This document shows, piece by piece, positions 1 through 11,407 of a stretch of 64,000 bases of DNA. The DNA is taken from NCBI RefSeq assembly GCF_028583425.1, contig NC_072793.1, forward strand, positions 97,139,689 through 97,203,688, written 5' to 3'. The notes below the pieces were generated by a model. That model worked only from the letters and a program-made list of their open reading frames with translations. It was not told the origin of the DNA and ran no database searches. The stretch is from Eublepharis macularius (Eukaryota; Chordata; Lepidosauria; Squamata; Eublepharidae). The translations under genes were made by a program, and so were the position numbers. Position 1 is the stretch's first letter. The number at the start of each line of letters is the position of its first letter.

Positions 1-1736
1 CACACGGAATGGCTGTGCAGGCTGGGATAAACAAGGCTGGCAATAGCCACTGGCCGAGTTTGGAGCCAGTGTTGACCTGCCCAGTGGGTGCCAAAAGCAG
101 TTGCATATTGCAGCCTGCCCTCAAAATAATCAGCTTATTTAAATAAGCAGTGCTGTAGATCAGCTATTTAAAAAGTAGTTGAACCAATACTCGGTTGTTG
201 TTGTCTTTATTGTCTCATGTCTTATATGGGAATGCCAGGGCAAGTAGCATAAATTTTGTCTGTGCTTTCAGTATGTTTTAAAAAAGCCTCCAGGCATTCT
301 GAAGAGATTTGACCTTCTTAACCTTCCATTTCTACTTCCCTTTTAAACTAAATCTCTTATTTTTCAAAAGTTTCTATTTTAACAAATTTATGTATGCCAT
401 TTATAGTATTCTAGCACTTTTCCTATACTACATTTTTACAGGCTTTGCACCAGAGACTTTAAGCACTGCAGTATAGATCTTTATCATTTGATGAAGGTGC
501 TATGTTCTTTAGCTGACAGAAAAAGATCATTACCTATCAGTTGCAGCTACTAGATGAGGACTCATCATATTAATGCTGTGTCACATATTCCTGATGTTCA
601 ATTTTTTGATGCAAAATCTTCCATTTTGGTTTTTTTCGCAGCTATTCACAGCCATTGTTTTCTCCACTCTGCTACTACCTTTTTAATTTGAAAGAGCATT
701 TTGTAAAATGTGTCTCACAGAGCAATCCTAAGAAGAGTTACACTGGTCTAAACCCATTGAAAATGAATGGGTTTAGACTGGTGTATCTCTTCTTAGGATT
801 GCACTGTTAATGTCTTTCTTTTAAAGACACACAGAAATTCTCCACTGAGAACACTAAATAAAAACAGAGGACAGAATTCAAGGGACAAAAATATTTTTAA
901 AATTCAGATACCACCATCATTCCATTTAGATTGAGCACTACATGATAATCTATAATAATCTGTAGATTGTACATTTTACAAAAGGTGTAAATGCAGATTC
1001 TTGGCAAATTCATTTGATTTGTCCACACGACAGTTTATCTGGGTCATGCTGAAATTCTGTTGATTAATCAGCAATAGATCTGTAGTACCTCACATCTGAC
1101 ACTGGGCATCTGCACTGGCAACAGGTAGAACTGCTACATCTTATTGTGTTTTGTGGAACTGCAAATCGTACATGGACCAAGAAAGACACTTTCCCACACT
1201 TCAACATGTGGCCAGATGTCTGCAGCCTCTTTCATGCCCTCTGAGCTCACAAATCCGCTACTATTACATGGAAGCAGGTACAGTTTCTCCATTGCCATCC
1301 TCACTGTTGTAGGTGAATAATGAGTGATAATACCTGAAGATAGGCAACTTGTACAGGCCCAGCTATAAATGATGTTAAAGCTCAATTCTGCTTTATCAGG
1401 CAGAGAGAATGGAGCAATCCAACATTTAATCGCCCGCACTTGCTGCTCCAGTTTCAGCTACAGAAATGCCTCCTTCTGAGGCAGCTACTCTAAACTCTTG
1501 CAAAAGTTTTTGTCAGGATTTTTAACAGCTGGGTAATTATGAGGATGAATCTAAATTATACCTATCCAGAGCTCATTTGGCACAGAATTAACTCAGAGTA
1601 CCCAGGCTGGGTTCAGGGTCCTGGGTGGGTGCCATTTGGAGTATACATGCCAAACATTGTTCCCAGGATTGTTTAAAGTTAGGAAAATGGCAGGGGAAAA
1701 GACAAGCCTCATTTTCATGTCTACCACAGCCACAAT
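1..1736. other. BSN intron, 5' part of window
   Basis: No coding exon was recognised. The sequence is AT-rich non-coding DNA with no long conserved-looking ORF. The exon that starts at 11408 corresponds to the second-last very large exon of Bassoon, and the preceding giant exon is not in the window, so this stretch is inferred to be intron. A palindromic MITE-like repeat lies at 722-802. Confidence 0.6.
722..802. repeat. Near-perfect palindrome, MITE-like
   Basis: Two 37-nt arms (722-758 and 766-802) are reverse complements of each other with about four mismatches, around a 7-nt loop. The outer ends read GCAATCCTAAGAAGAG and its complement. Related but more decayed copies occur near 9729-9810 and 26836-26900, so this is a dispersed family of foldback elements, not a chance hairpin. 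No target duplication was established. Confidence 0.7.
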
Positions 1737-2101
1737 TAGACATGGGCATGAACGGGGAAAAAACCCCGAACAGGCTGTTCGGTGTTCGTTCCCGACAATG
1801 AACACGAACAGACGAACGGAACCGAACATGTCCCGTTAATGAATGTGTTCGGTGTTCGGCAGCACCAGAGCACCCCCTTAGCACTTAGAGAGCCCATATT
1901 CACAGGGAATGTGCAGCAGGCTCTTCTCCAGCCACCACCCAAGTTTAGTCAAGATTGCAGTATGGATCTCGAAGTTATACATTCCCAAATTGGATGCTCC
2001 CAGGAAACTCACAATCAACACAAATGGAGCTACCCTCCCCAGTTCATTTGTGCCCTGTGCGGTAGTCCTGAAGGCATGCCTGTCCCCTCTCTGGGACAGG
2101 G

Positions 2102-2760
2102 GGTCTGGCCACTCACTGGCAGCACCCCCCATGTGCCTGCCCGCCAGGCCTGCGGGTGGGAGGAAAATTATCCACTTACGCAGCAAGGTGGGTGAAGACT
2201 GCGGCCGCTGGGCCTGGTGAGCTTAAGAAGGCAGTGGTGTGCCACCTCCCCTCAGGGGGTGGGGGTCTGGCCACTCGCCGGCAGCACCCCCCATGTGCCC
2301 GCCCACCAGGCCTCTGGGATGGAGGCAGATAAAGCATCCGCTTATGCAGCAAGGTGGGTGAAGACTGCGGCCGCCGGGCCTGGCAGGCTCAAGGAGGCAG
2401 TGGCATGCCACCTTCCCTCAGGGGGCGAGAGGTCTGGCTTCTCACTGGCAGCACCCCCATTTGCCCACCCACCAGGCCTCCAGGTCGGAGGTGGACAAAG
2501 CATCCACTTACGCAGCAAGGTGGGTGAAAACTGTGGCCACCGGGCCTGTTGGGCTCGGGGAGGCGGTGGCATGCTGCCTCCCCTCAGGGGTGGAGGATCT
2601 GGCCACTCGCTGGCAGCACCCCCCCCATGTGCCCACCCACCAGGCCTCCGGGTCAGAGGTGGACAAAGCATCCACTTACACAGCAAGGTGGTTCATGACT
2701 GCGGCCGCCGGGTGGTCAGGGAGAGGGAGACCAAGGGGGTCCGGGTGCAGTGATGAATCG
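2102..2760. repeat. Tandem array, about 164-bp unit, four copies
   Basis: The landmark GGTCTGGCC(ACTC) / GGCAGCACCCCC recurs at 2102, 2264, 2431 and 2595, giving periods of 162, 167 and 164 bp. Each unit also contains the blocks CATGTGCCxGCCCACCAGGCCT and CAGCAAGGTGGGTGAAGACT. The array lies inside the hAT element and is GC-rich. Long open frames across it are products of the repeat composition. Confidence 0.85.
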
Positions 2761-2769
2761 GTGGCTGCA

Positions 2770-3210
2770 GGCATCACCCACCTCCCTGCCATCACGGAAA
2801 TGAGGGGATGGGGCGGTGCAAGCGTTGGGGGAGGGACTCGTAGCAGTACCTGAGAGGGAGAGGAGGAAAGAGGGAACACAAAATAGTCATGGTGGGAGAG
2901 GAGGACCCAGGTGTTCCGGGCATGGCGATGAGCCACACCTGGAAGATTCTGTGACAGGGCCTGGAAGACCCCAATCTGTCAGCAGCTGCTGGCATCAACC
3001 ACCTCCCTGCCATCACAGAAAGGCGGGGACGGGATCGTGCAAGTGGTGGGGAAGGGACTCATGGCAGTACCTGGGAGGGAGAGGTATGGACTGGGAACTG
3101 GAAAGCTCCCAAGCAAGAGGTAGTTGGGAGGGGTCAGAGTGGTCCCAGAGAGGGAGAAGATGAAATATGGCAGCGGCGGCAGCTGCCATCGCCCACCTTC
3201 CTACCTTTGT
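2770..3210. repeat. Two diverged copies of a 220-bp unit
   Basis: The block GGCATCAMCCACCTCCCTGC recurs at about 2770 and 2991. It is followed in both by a purine-rich stretch containing GGGACTCRTRGCAGTACCTG and GAGGGAGAGG. The first copy is separated from the 164-bp array by only a few bases, so the hAT interior appears to be built of successive amplified blocks. Confidence 0.6.
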
Positions 3211-3685
3211 GGAAAGAACGGGAATCACGGCCCGAGACACATTTCCCCCTGGCTCAAAGGGGTCCAGTTAGCCCCATTGACAGGGGAGCTGCCATGCTGT
3301 GCAACCAACTGTATCCCTATATGGTACAATCGGCTGTGCGATCGCAACCGAGCTGTCCCTCGTGACCAAGGAGGGAGCAGTAACAGGATAGTCCCTCATG
3401 AAGTGGCGGCTGACATGACCCGCTGTCCTGCCTTCACAGAAAGAAGGCAATGGGCAGGACAGGAGAGGTCATTCGTAAGGGTAGGGGTAGTTCCACAGAG
3501 GGAGAGGTAGAAAGAGGGACCAGCAGCCCCGAGAAATTAGGGGGGCCAGAGAAGTTCCACACCACTCCAAGACACCTCACCTGTGCAGGCAGTACGGGCA
3601 CTACTCAATAACAGTTTGGGCTGCACCGCCAGACACCAACCGCCTTCCTGCCTTCGCAGAAAGGAGGGGATGGACTGAACAGGAT

Positions 3686-4230
3686 GGACGGGACAGGAGA
3701 CATTGCTTGGATGGGTCAGAGTGGTTCCAGAGAGGAGAGACAGAAATGGGACAGCAGCAGCAGCAGCTGACATTGGCCACCTTCCTGAATTTGTGGGAAG
3801 GACGTGAGTCGAGGGACCCATTCCCCCTTGCTCAGAGGACAGTGTTTGCAATGGATGGGGCACCATGCGGCTCAACTACATGTGCAACAGCTCCTGAGCT
3901 GTTGCGCAAGTGCCCAAAGGAGGCTGCCACCAGCATCACCCACTTTCCTGCCTTCACAGAAAGGAGGGGATGGACGGGACAGGAGACATTGCTTGGATGG
4001 GTCAGAGTGGTTCCAGAGAGGGAGAGACAGAAATGGGACAGCAGCAGCAGCTGACATCGGTCACCTTCCTGCCTTTGTGGGAAGGACGTGAGTCGAGGGA
4101 CCCATTCCCCCTTGCTCAGAGGACACAGCATTTGCAATGGATGGGGCACCATGCGGCTCAACTACATGTGCAACAGCTCCTGAGCTGTTGTGCAAGTGCC
4201 CAAAGGAGGCTGCCGCCAGCATCACCCTCA
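3686..4230. repeat. Direct duplication, 286-bp period
   Basis: The segment starting GGACGGGACAGGAGACATTG at 3686 is repeated at 3972 with only a few substitutions and small indels (for example CAG-triplet number). It runs through the shared blocks GACGTGAGTCGAGGGACCC and GGATGGGGCACCATGCGG. High identity means the duplication is younger than most of the surrounding decay. It is internal to the hAT element. Confidence 0.85.
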
Positions 4231-4666
4231 GGGCATGGTGATCCTCCCACTGATCCCCGCTCAGAAGAGCTGGTCGCCCCTTTCTCCCCCCAACGGATGT
4301 TTCACTAGGCAAGGATGGAGACCACAGGCTTGGGTGGTGCATCTTCAGGTGCAGAGTCAGGGCTGTCAACAACAGGTGCTTCAGGTTTTTGCCCCTGCGC
4401 ACCAGGACATCACAGGCACAGCAATGCAGCACACGGGGGTCATTAGGAAGGGCCCGAAAGTGCCGCCATATGGAGGTGTTGAAACGTGGACCACTAACTG
4501 TCCCAGGGGAAGGAGGACGAACAGTTACAGGCTGCGCTGTGGAGCTGGCCATGGATGACGGGGTGAGGGGTGGACTGCAGGCATGGACACCACCAAGAGT
4601 TTGGGATGGGGACGGGAGGGATGTTTCATAAAACACAAACCATTCCTCCAGGGATCTGTCACCCAC
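4061..4666 (-). pseudogene. BED-type zinc-finger fragment of a hAT transposase
   Basis: The - strand frame runs 201 codons. A more plausible internal methionine begins MASSTAQPV. The middle part reads SIWRHFRALPND, then a CCAC cysteine pair, then LTLHLKMHH. The W-x-x-F, C-x2-C and spaced histidines are the layout of BED zinc fingers, which sit at the N-terminus of many hAT transposases and bind subterminal DNA. Downstream of the finger the frame runs into the 286-bp duplication and no longer looks like transposase, so the catalytic part is missing. It is inferred to be a remnant, not a host ZBED gene. Confidence 0.5.
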
Positions 4667-4920
4667 CCCCTCCTCAAAATGTTGAGAGAGATCCTCTCCC
4701 CCCCGTGGAAAGACCTCTTAGGTCTCCTCCACAGCCCCCACAGGTGAATTGGGGGGAGCGGGAGTACTCTCTGCTGCCCCCGAGCCACACCCAGTACTGC
4801 TTTCCACAAGTAAACCAGGAGGAATGCCTTTACACTTCACCCCACAACCACCCTTGGCAGCCAACACAACTGGAAGTCTCATTGTGCCACCAAACTAGAA
4901 TTAAGGAGAACAGAAGAGAA

Positions 4921-5745
4921 CACTGTGAGCCTTCAGCCAAGGTGCCCAGTGAGCTTGGCCCCAGGGCCCGGCAGCAGCCCTGGAACCAGAGGGAGGGGGT
5001 AGAGCCCTAGCCCGGCACTCCCAGAGACCTGACGAGATCAGACACTAATAATCAGGGTGAGCCCTCAGCCAAGGTGCCCACTGAGCTTGGCCCCAGGGCC
5101 TGGCAGCAGCCCTGGAACCAACACACACACACAAGCCTGACCATCAGATTAGGCACTGTCTGATACTGATACTAACTAATAATAATAATGATCAGGGTGA
5201 GCCCTCAGCCGAGGTACCCACTGAGCTTGGCCCCAGGCCCTGGCAGCAGCCCTGGAACCAGAGGGAGGGGGTACAGCCCTAGCCCGGCACTCCCAGAGAC
5301 CTGACCAGATCAGGCACCAATAATCAGGGTGAGCCCTCAGCGGAGGTGCCCACTGAGCTTGGCCCCAGGGCCTGGCAGCAGCCCTGGAACCGGAGGCTGA
5401 GGCTAGAGCACTAGCCCAACACACACACAAGCCTGACCATCAGATCAGGCACTGTCTGATACTGATACTAACCACTACTACTAATAATAATCAGGGTGAG
5501 CCCTCAGCCGAGGTGCCCACTGAGCTTGGCCCCAGGGCCTGGCAGCAGCCCTGGATCCAAAGGCTGAGGCTAGAGCACTAGTCCAGCACTCCCACAAACC
5601 TGACCACTAGATCAGGCACTGTCTGATACTGATAGTAATAATAATAATAATCAGGGTGAGCCCTCAGCGGAGGTGCCCACTGAGCTTGGCCCCAGGGCCT
5701 AGCAGCAGCCCTGGAACCAGAGGGGATAGCTCCCTATCCCACCCA
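4921..5745. repeat. Tandem array, 130-168 bp unit, six copies
   Basis: The block GTGAGCCCTCAGCC(G/A)AGGTGCCCA...GAGCTTGGCCCCAGG...CAGCAGCCCTGGA recurs with starts near 4924, 5056, 5195, 5326, 5494 and 5654. Units are separated by a variable (ATA/ACT/AAT)n-rich spacer containing GATCAGGCACTGTCTGATACT. The spacer variation explains the uneven period. It is part of the hAT interior. Confidence 0.85.
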
Positions 5746-6344
5746 CCACACACACAAAAAAGCCCAGCTCCAATGCACTCTCCCTCTCTCTCTCCCAAAA
5801 AGCTATTAACAGCTCTGTCCCACTCCACTGCTTGCTGAAAGTGAAACCAGAACTGGGAGCGCAGTGCCCTTTTATAAGCTGAGAACTCATTAAGAAACAC
5901 AGGAGGCCTGTGGTTGGCAGTCAGAACTGCCTAACAGGGTTTGCAGGGATGAGATTGGAGTTCCCATGGCCACAGAACACCCCCCTTCTCCTTCCCTTCC
6001 CCCTGGTGTCTGCTCCCACATTACCAATTGTAACAGATTTGCAGCTCCACGCTTGGAAGACCTGCCCATCAAACTAAGTTGGGCTTTGATTGGGGTGTCC
6101 GGGGCGACAGAGGGAGTGCAGACAGAGTTCAGGCACTTGCCCCCTCCATTGCCGAGGCAATTGATTGAAGGCGCCTGAGTGTCTAGCTTCCCGAATGGTA
6201 GCCGAGTGCAATGAACAAGGCTTGCGCCGACCGCCTCTTTGGCTGGAATGGCGCATCACGAATGGCGCATCACGTTTGCGAGCAGCCTGTTTGGTGTTTT
6301 TTTTTCCGTTCATAATGCTGTTCGTGCCCATGTCTAGTCACAAT

Positions 6345-7342
6345 CATTTTTTTTTAGCTGGGACGCCCTAGAACGGTGTTCCGGCACCTCTTTAAAATAA
6401 CCACGTGACTGGTGTCACATGGGTATTTTAACAATGGCCTGTTTGGGGGCACATTTGGGCCCGGGTCAGGCCCTAAATGGCCCAGATCAGGCCGCTGCTG
6501 GGTGGGGGAGGATTCCCCCACCCTGCAGCGGCCCATTGCATACCAACTTGGGGCCGATCCAGGCTGTTTCTGGTCTGTTTTGGGCCCAAAACAGCCCTGA
6601 CTGGGGCCAAAATGGCCAGGAAGGGCCGCTGCCAGGCGAGGGACGGTACCGCGCTCAGCAGCAGCCCATTTCAGTCCGACTCGGGGCCAATCTGAACTGT
6701 TTCAGGCCCGTTTTGGCCATTTCTGGCCCAATTTAGGCCCAAAATGGCCAGGATCAGGCCCAAAAAGGCCATGATAGGGCCTTTACCAACGGAGGGAACA
6801 CTCCCTCACTCAGCAGCGGCCTGATCCTGGCCATTTGGGGTCAAAACAGCCAGGATCTGGCCTCTGCCAAGTGGGGGAACAGTCCCCTGCCCAGCAGCAG
6901 ACTTATCCTGGCCCTTTGTGCCCCTTTTGGCCATTTTGGGCCCAATTCAGACCCAAAATGGCCAGGATAGGTCCCAAAACAGCCAGGATTAGGCAGCTGC
7001 CCAGTGAGGGAGTGCTCTCCCATGTGGCAGCAGCCCATTGCAGACAGATCCAGGTCATTTTGGGAAACGGCCCGGATCTGGCTGCTGTTGGGCAGAGGAG
7101 TGCTCCCCCGCGGTTCAGCAGCCCATTGCGGGCTGATTCAGGTCCAACCTGGGCCAAATTTCGCCCTATCCGGGCCGAATCAGGCCCTCTATGGAGCACA
7201 GGAGCGCTCCCGGGGTGGCCACGGCCTGCGTGATGGTGTTACTTCCCGGAAGTGTTGTCATTGCGCAGACCTGGGAGCATGCACGTCATGTGCGCACATG
7301 CATGTAGTGAGAGGCATACCACCTCCTCCCAGAAAAAAAGCT
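6345..7342. mobile_element. Probable second hAT-type element with GC-rich repeat core
   Basis: The left edge (TTTTTTTTTAGCTGGGACG...GTTCCGGCACCTCTTT) is the reverse complement of one end of the MITE at 27349-27538. The right edge (ACCACCTCCTCCCAGAAAAAAAGC) matches that MITE's opposite end. Between them lie about 0.8 kb of degenerate tandem blocks built on GGCCCAAAATGGCCAGGATC. The outermost bases are ragged and no clean target duplication was found, so boundaries are approximate. The left edge abuts the target duplication of the 1737-6336 element. Confidence 0.45.
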
Positions 7343-8125
7343 AGGTGGAAATTGCTCATAAAAGTATTTAGACAAGGCAAAAACAAATAACAGCGTGCTA
7401 ATCTACCTATGTTCTAACTAGCTAAAATTCTACTCACAGGCTAGCTGTCTAAATATTCTCTGAGTTGGTTCGAAGGCTGGTTGTTCTTACCAAAGTCCAT
7501 CCGTGCTAGCTGACTCTAGGCATCCTGGAGATGGCATGGGGCTAGAAGCTCTCTTCTTACGTAGCTGGTAGCTGTAAGTAGCTACAAGGTAGCATAGCTG
7601 GTCAAGACTAGTCTAGCATGGTATAGAAAGATAGAATGGTAAACTCCCTAGGAACAGAGAGGTTTCTTCAAAGTGGTGGGGGCATCGGCCCACTAAAGGA
7701 ACCAATCAGGGTTCGTTACTTAATTGGACATTACCTCAGTGAGAAAGTTTCAGGAGTATGGCTAGAGCTAAGAACAGCACTAAGCTCCAGGCCTCTCCAA
7801 GGTCACACTCTCAAAGCAAGAGCAAGCCCAGGTGCAGTTAATCAGCAGAGGCTGCTCCTGTCTCAGCAAACAGGCCTGGTAAGATTTCTTACAGGCATGA
7901 ATCCTGTACCAAAGTTTTATTCTGTAAATGGTAGAATAGGACCTGCTCATTACAACAGGACACAGGGTTGGGACATCTGTAATGTGAGGATTGATAAGCA
8001 GCGATTCATACAATATTTCTTTCAGCCCAAAGGTAATACTGATCAGATATACATATTTGGCTATTCTTTCTAAGGAAAGAATTCCGTGTTGAAACAGTAG
8101 GACTCCAAATGGGTTTGTTAACATG
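7343..8125. other. Unassigned intronic sequence
   Basis: No exon or recognised repeat family was found. A 145-codon + strand frame (7636-8073) has no recognisable motif and is not supported. The texture (GTAGCTGGTAGCTGTAAGTAGCTAC short internal repeats near 7560-7590) suggests an old repeat, but no termini were found. Confidence 0.3.
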
Positions 8126-8865
8126 GTGACTTATTTATTTATATATTTATACCCCATTTGTTCCCACAATGGGAACTGAAAGCAGCTTACAACATCATTC
8201 TCCCCTCTTCTATTTTATCCTGACAACAACCCTGTAAAGTAGGTTAGGCAGAGAGAGACAGTGAGTGGCCCAAGGTCACTCAGTGAGCTTCCATGGCAGG
8301 TGTCAGGTTCTGGCAGTTAGATCTCCATAGCACTCCACTGCGTACACTCCAGGGTATGAGTTAAAGTCACTTTATTAGAGATCCATCTGTATCAGCATAC
8401 ACAGACGAGGGTATTGGCAGAAGTGACGTGTAGAAGTTTGGAGGGGTTAGTTATAGGGAAAGTTCCCGCCTTTTGGATATGGACGGTTAGGATTCTGGCG
8501 CAAAGGAGCCAGGAAGGGGGGGAGGGGGTTTGAGACAGGAGGAGAGAAAAACTGGAGGAGAGAAACCAAAAATAAAGTCATTTTCAGTTCCCAGGCTCAA
8601 GCCGGTACTCAAGGACACATTCTTGAGTGGCTGCGAAAACGAAAGTAGACACCACAGTAGGCACCTGTAAGATAAGCAACTCCCAGCTAAATAGGCCACT
8701 GATATGCAACTTCACATACTCTCAGAGGATCAGTACAGAGCCCAGCATACAGACAACACACATGGCAGATATGTAAGCAGGCATATATGACAGCAGGATG
8801 GGAATTCAAAATTGGATCTCCCAAATCCTAGTCTAATACTTTAATGGGCTTGGTCTCACCCATAC
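8126..8865. repeat. SINE/LINE-tail repeat split by a solo LTR
   Basis: The left part (8126-8300) carries the common squamate repeat with TTATTTATTTATATATTTATACCCC, GGAACTGAAAGCAGCTTACAA, CTGACAACAACCCTGTAAAG and GGCCCAAGGTCACTCAGTGAG. The right part resumes after 8797 with GATGGGAATTCAAAATTGGATCTCCCAAATCC, the expected continuation. The two parts were contiguous before the LTR at 8301-8792 inserted. Confidence 0.65.
8301..8792 (-). mobile_element. Solo LTR, 492 bp
   Basis: The block begins TGTCAGGTTCTGG and ends ATATATGACA (TG...CA termini). It is flanked by the exact 5-bp duplication GCAGG (8296-8300 and 8793-8797). No internal retroelement sequence is present, so it is a solo LTR left by recombination between two LTRs. 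A TTTATTA tract near 8372 is the complement of a polyadenylation-type signal, which argues for - orientation. Its termini resemble those of the full Gypsy element at 33253-40188 (TGTCAG...), but the body differs. Confidence 0.75.
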
Positions 8866-11407
8866 CCTACCCTTACATTGTTTATCCCTTAATCCTCATC
8901 CTTTCCTTCTCATTCTCTTGGACACATCTTTTTCCTTTTCTAAGACTTAAAAAATGAATGATTTTTTAAAATTTTATATACTGTGTTTTTTTGCCAACAA
9001 AAAAGTGACTCTTAAATTATGTATAATAACATTAATTAAAATGATTTAATATATATAAAACAGTCATGTTTTTAAATAAACAATTTCAAATTCCATCTAT
9101 TAAAACTCACCATATTAAAACACACATTTTATATTAAAAGACAATGTATTAAAATACAAAATGTAAAGAAAAGGAAAAGGAAAAAATATCCATTCACCCT
9201 TGAACAGTGTAGATGGCTTCATTAAAAGCCAGATTTTAACTAACTGCTGAGATGGCAGCAAAATCATGGCCAACTATACATCTACTGACCCAATGACCTT
9301 CATTCTTGAAGTGCGCTTTGTCTTTGCTGGAGTTTTGGTGTTTACTTAAAAACTTGTCTTTTTAGAAAACCATTTACAACTCAAAACTTTAATAAACATT
9401 AAATTTAAAAAAGGAAAGTATCCTCTAGATTTTTGGTACAATATAATAACTGCACAAAATCATGCTTCTGTACCAAACATTATTTTCCCCGATGATTTAT
9501 ATTCATTATTGTGCACTTAATCAGAAATGTACACGTGTGAATTCAAAGCCTCCATATGGTTCAAGATACGACCAAATTGCCTCTTGAGAAATTTTCAGAA
9601 TCGTCCAAGATATGTTGATCTGCAGTTTGGATATATATCAAATCTTTATGAGAGTATTGCATTTGGCATCTATCCAGAATCAACTCTGTTTGAAGAAATC
9701 CTTGGAAAATGACTTTAAGAGTCTACAGTACAGTCCCGAGCAGAGTTATACCTTTCTAAGCCCACAACTTTAGTGGCCTTAGGAGGGTGTAACTCTACTT
9801 AAGATTGCTCAGCTAGTTTGTTAAAACTGAATTTGCGGTACTGAAAGTCTAACACCCAAATCCTGACACTTATCTTTCTGTGTATCCTCTGCATCTCTAC
9901 AAACACAACAGAGAAATGTGGTAGTGTGCTTTTCTGACACTGCATCATTCTTCTAGGACTAACACGAATTTTGTCAGACAATCTGGGTTTTTTTAGCATT
10001 GAGAAGTGAAAAACAATTACTATGAAAATACTCGTGAATATGATCTGATTGCCCAAGGGCTAATTGTTATTTTTGCTCATCTGAATATCTTCATGACGTT
10101 TTGCCTGCAAGGCTTCTTTGCCTGCTCTGCCTGCCCTAATGGAAACCTGCAAGCTGCATGGCCCTTAGAGACCTTTCAAAGATACTAATTTAGAACAGCT
10201 GTTATTCCCCCCCCCCAACCATCTGACAGCTCTCTCTCTACAGTTCTGCTAACTGATCAATATATATGAGCAAAAAGGTCCCCGCTATTCTGCAAAAAGG
10301 TTTCAAAATCATACTTGGAAGAATTCAGGGGGGGAACTGGGGGGAGGATTATGCCTGGCTAGGTCTCATCCTTATATTGTCTTTGTAAGGTTTACTGTGA
10401 TTACAGAATATTTACGGTAATGTCCTTAATCCTGGATTTCGCCTTTTCTTTCATTTAGTCCAATATATTCATTTGCAGCAAAAACTGATACTAAAAGGTT
10501 TCAGGATCATCTGCATTTCAGAGGCTTTGGATTTAAATCTATAGACCAAATAAGTCTGCCACTCTCAATTTATTCACTATAAATACTCAGAAACTTGGCT
10601 CACCTCAAAACCTTTTTCCAGTATGTTGTGACTACAGATGTCTGCCTGAATTTATCTCTAAACCAGACTAGGTTGGATTTATTTTTACTCATTAGGGAGA
10701 AATATTCAAGCTACTTCCTGTTCCTTTCAGAATCCATTTTCAGTGTCAGTACCTGACACTCAGTGTCAGTACCTATGGCCATTCATGTAATATGAGCTTG
10801 CCAGCAAAATCATTATTCACTCTAGTTGTTCCAAAACCACAAACCGTTAGTATTTTTATGCATTTTAGAGTATTTTAAATTCTTTTCTTGGTTTATCTTC
10901 TTGAGAACCATACATTGTATCTTTTATTGGAAACAAGGATTGGAGCCCACTTCAGATTTATAGTACAGTGAAATCTGATGTTTATATTATGTTAATCTGT
11001 TTCCTTTCATTATGTTTTTAAGAAAATAATTAAGAGCACTCCTAAATTGGTCATGCTATTTTACAGCTTTGCCAATTTTAAAGCTTCCATATATATACCA
11101 TTTGTTTAGCATTTGTTCACTAAGAAAAGATAGAGGATGCAATACTAGTAAGCAGATACTTTCAGGGTTCAGGCACAGCATTTGTAAATTGCCCTCTTTT
11201 TTCATTTAATTTTTTGGGGTGTTCATGAGACTTAACACATACTTCTCCTTTCAGTTGCTCTATGTAATGTATGAAGTTTAGATGATGGGAACTCCAGGAA
11301 CATAAACCACTATTGAGTGACACATCCATCTGATAAAGGAAGCAGCAAGTGTGTTCTTTGATGGTCATCTAATGTCTAAATTTAATGATGTTTCCATTGT
11401 CCTCTAG
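8866..11407. other. BSN intron, AT-rich
   Basis: Low-GC sequence with no recognisable exon. It includes a decayed palindromic repeat at about 9729-9810 (arms GAGCAGAGTTATACC and its partner), a short C-run at 10208, and a polypyrimidine tract with TCCTCTAG at 11400-11407 that forms the splice acceptor of the next exon. Confidence 0.55.

Larger units (their letters stand above)
1737..6336 (-). mobile_element. hAT-type DNA transposon, 4.6 kb, probably non-autonomous
   Basis: Terminal inverted repeats TAGACATGGGCAYGAAC face each other at 1737-1753 and 6320-6336 (one mismatch). They are flanked by an 8-bp direct repeat, gccacaat at 1729-1736 and gtcacaat at 6337-6344, matching at 7 of 8 positions. 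Eight-bp duplications and a T/C-A-G-start terminus are hAT hallmarks. The left subterminal 120 bp has many GTTCGGTGTTCG/CGAAC motifs, plausible transposase-binding repeats; the right end has a tandem ATGGCGCATCACGA duplication near 6247-6277. Inside are a BED-finger ORF on the - strand (about 4250-4666) and at least three tandem arrays. No hAT catalytic domain or dimerisation domain was found, so the element is inferred to be a derivative mobilised in trans. Confidence 0.7.

Noticed and set aside
1588..2220. Several overlapping frames at the hAT left end
   Set aside because: They span the transposon terminus and the start of the 164-bp array, with no transposase motif.
2102..5745. Regularly spaced repeats that could suggest a CRISPR array
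   Set aside because: Units are 130-290 bp without short conserved repeats and unique spacers, and the setting is vertebrate DNA inside a transposon.
7636..8073. 145-codon + strand frame in BSN intron
   Set aside because: No recognisable domain or splice context; composition does not suggest coding sequence.
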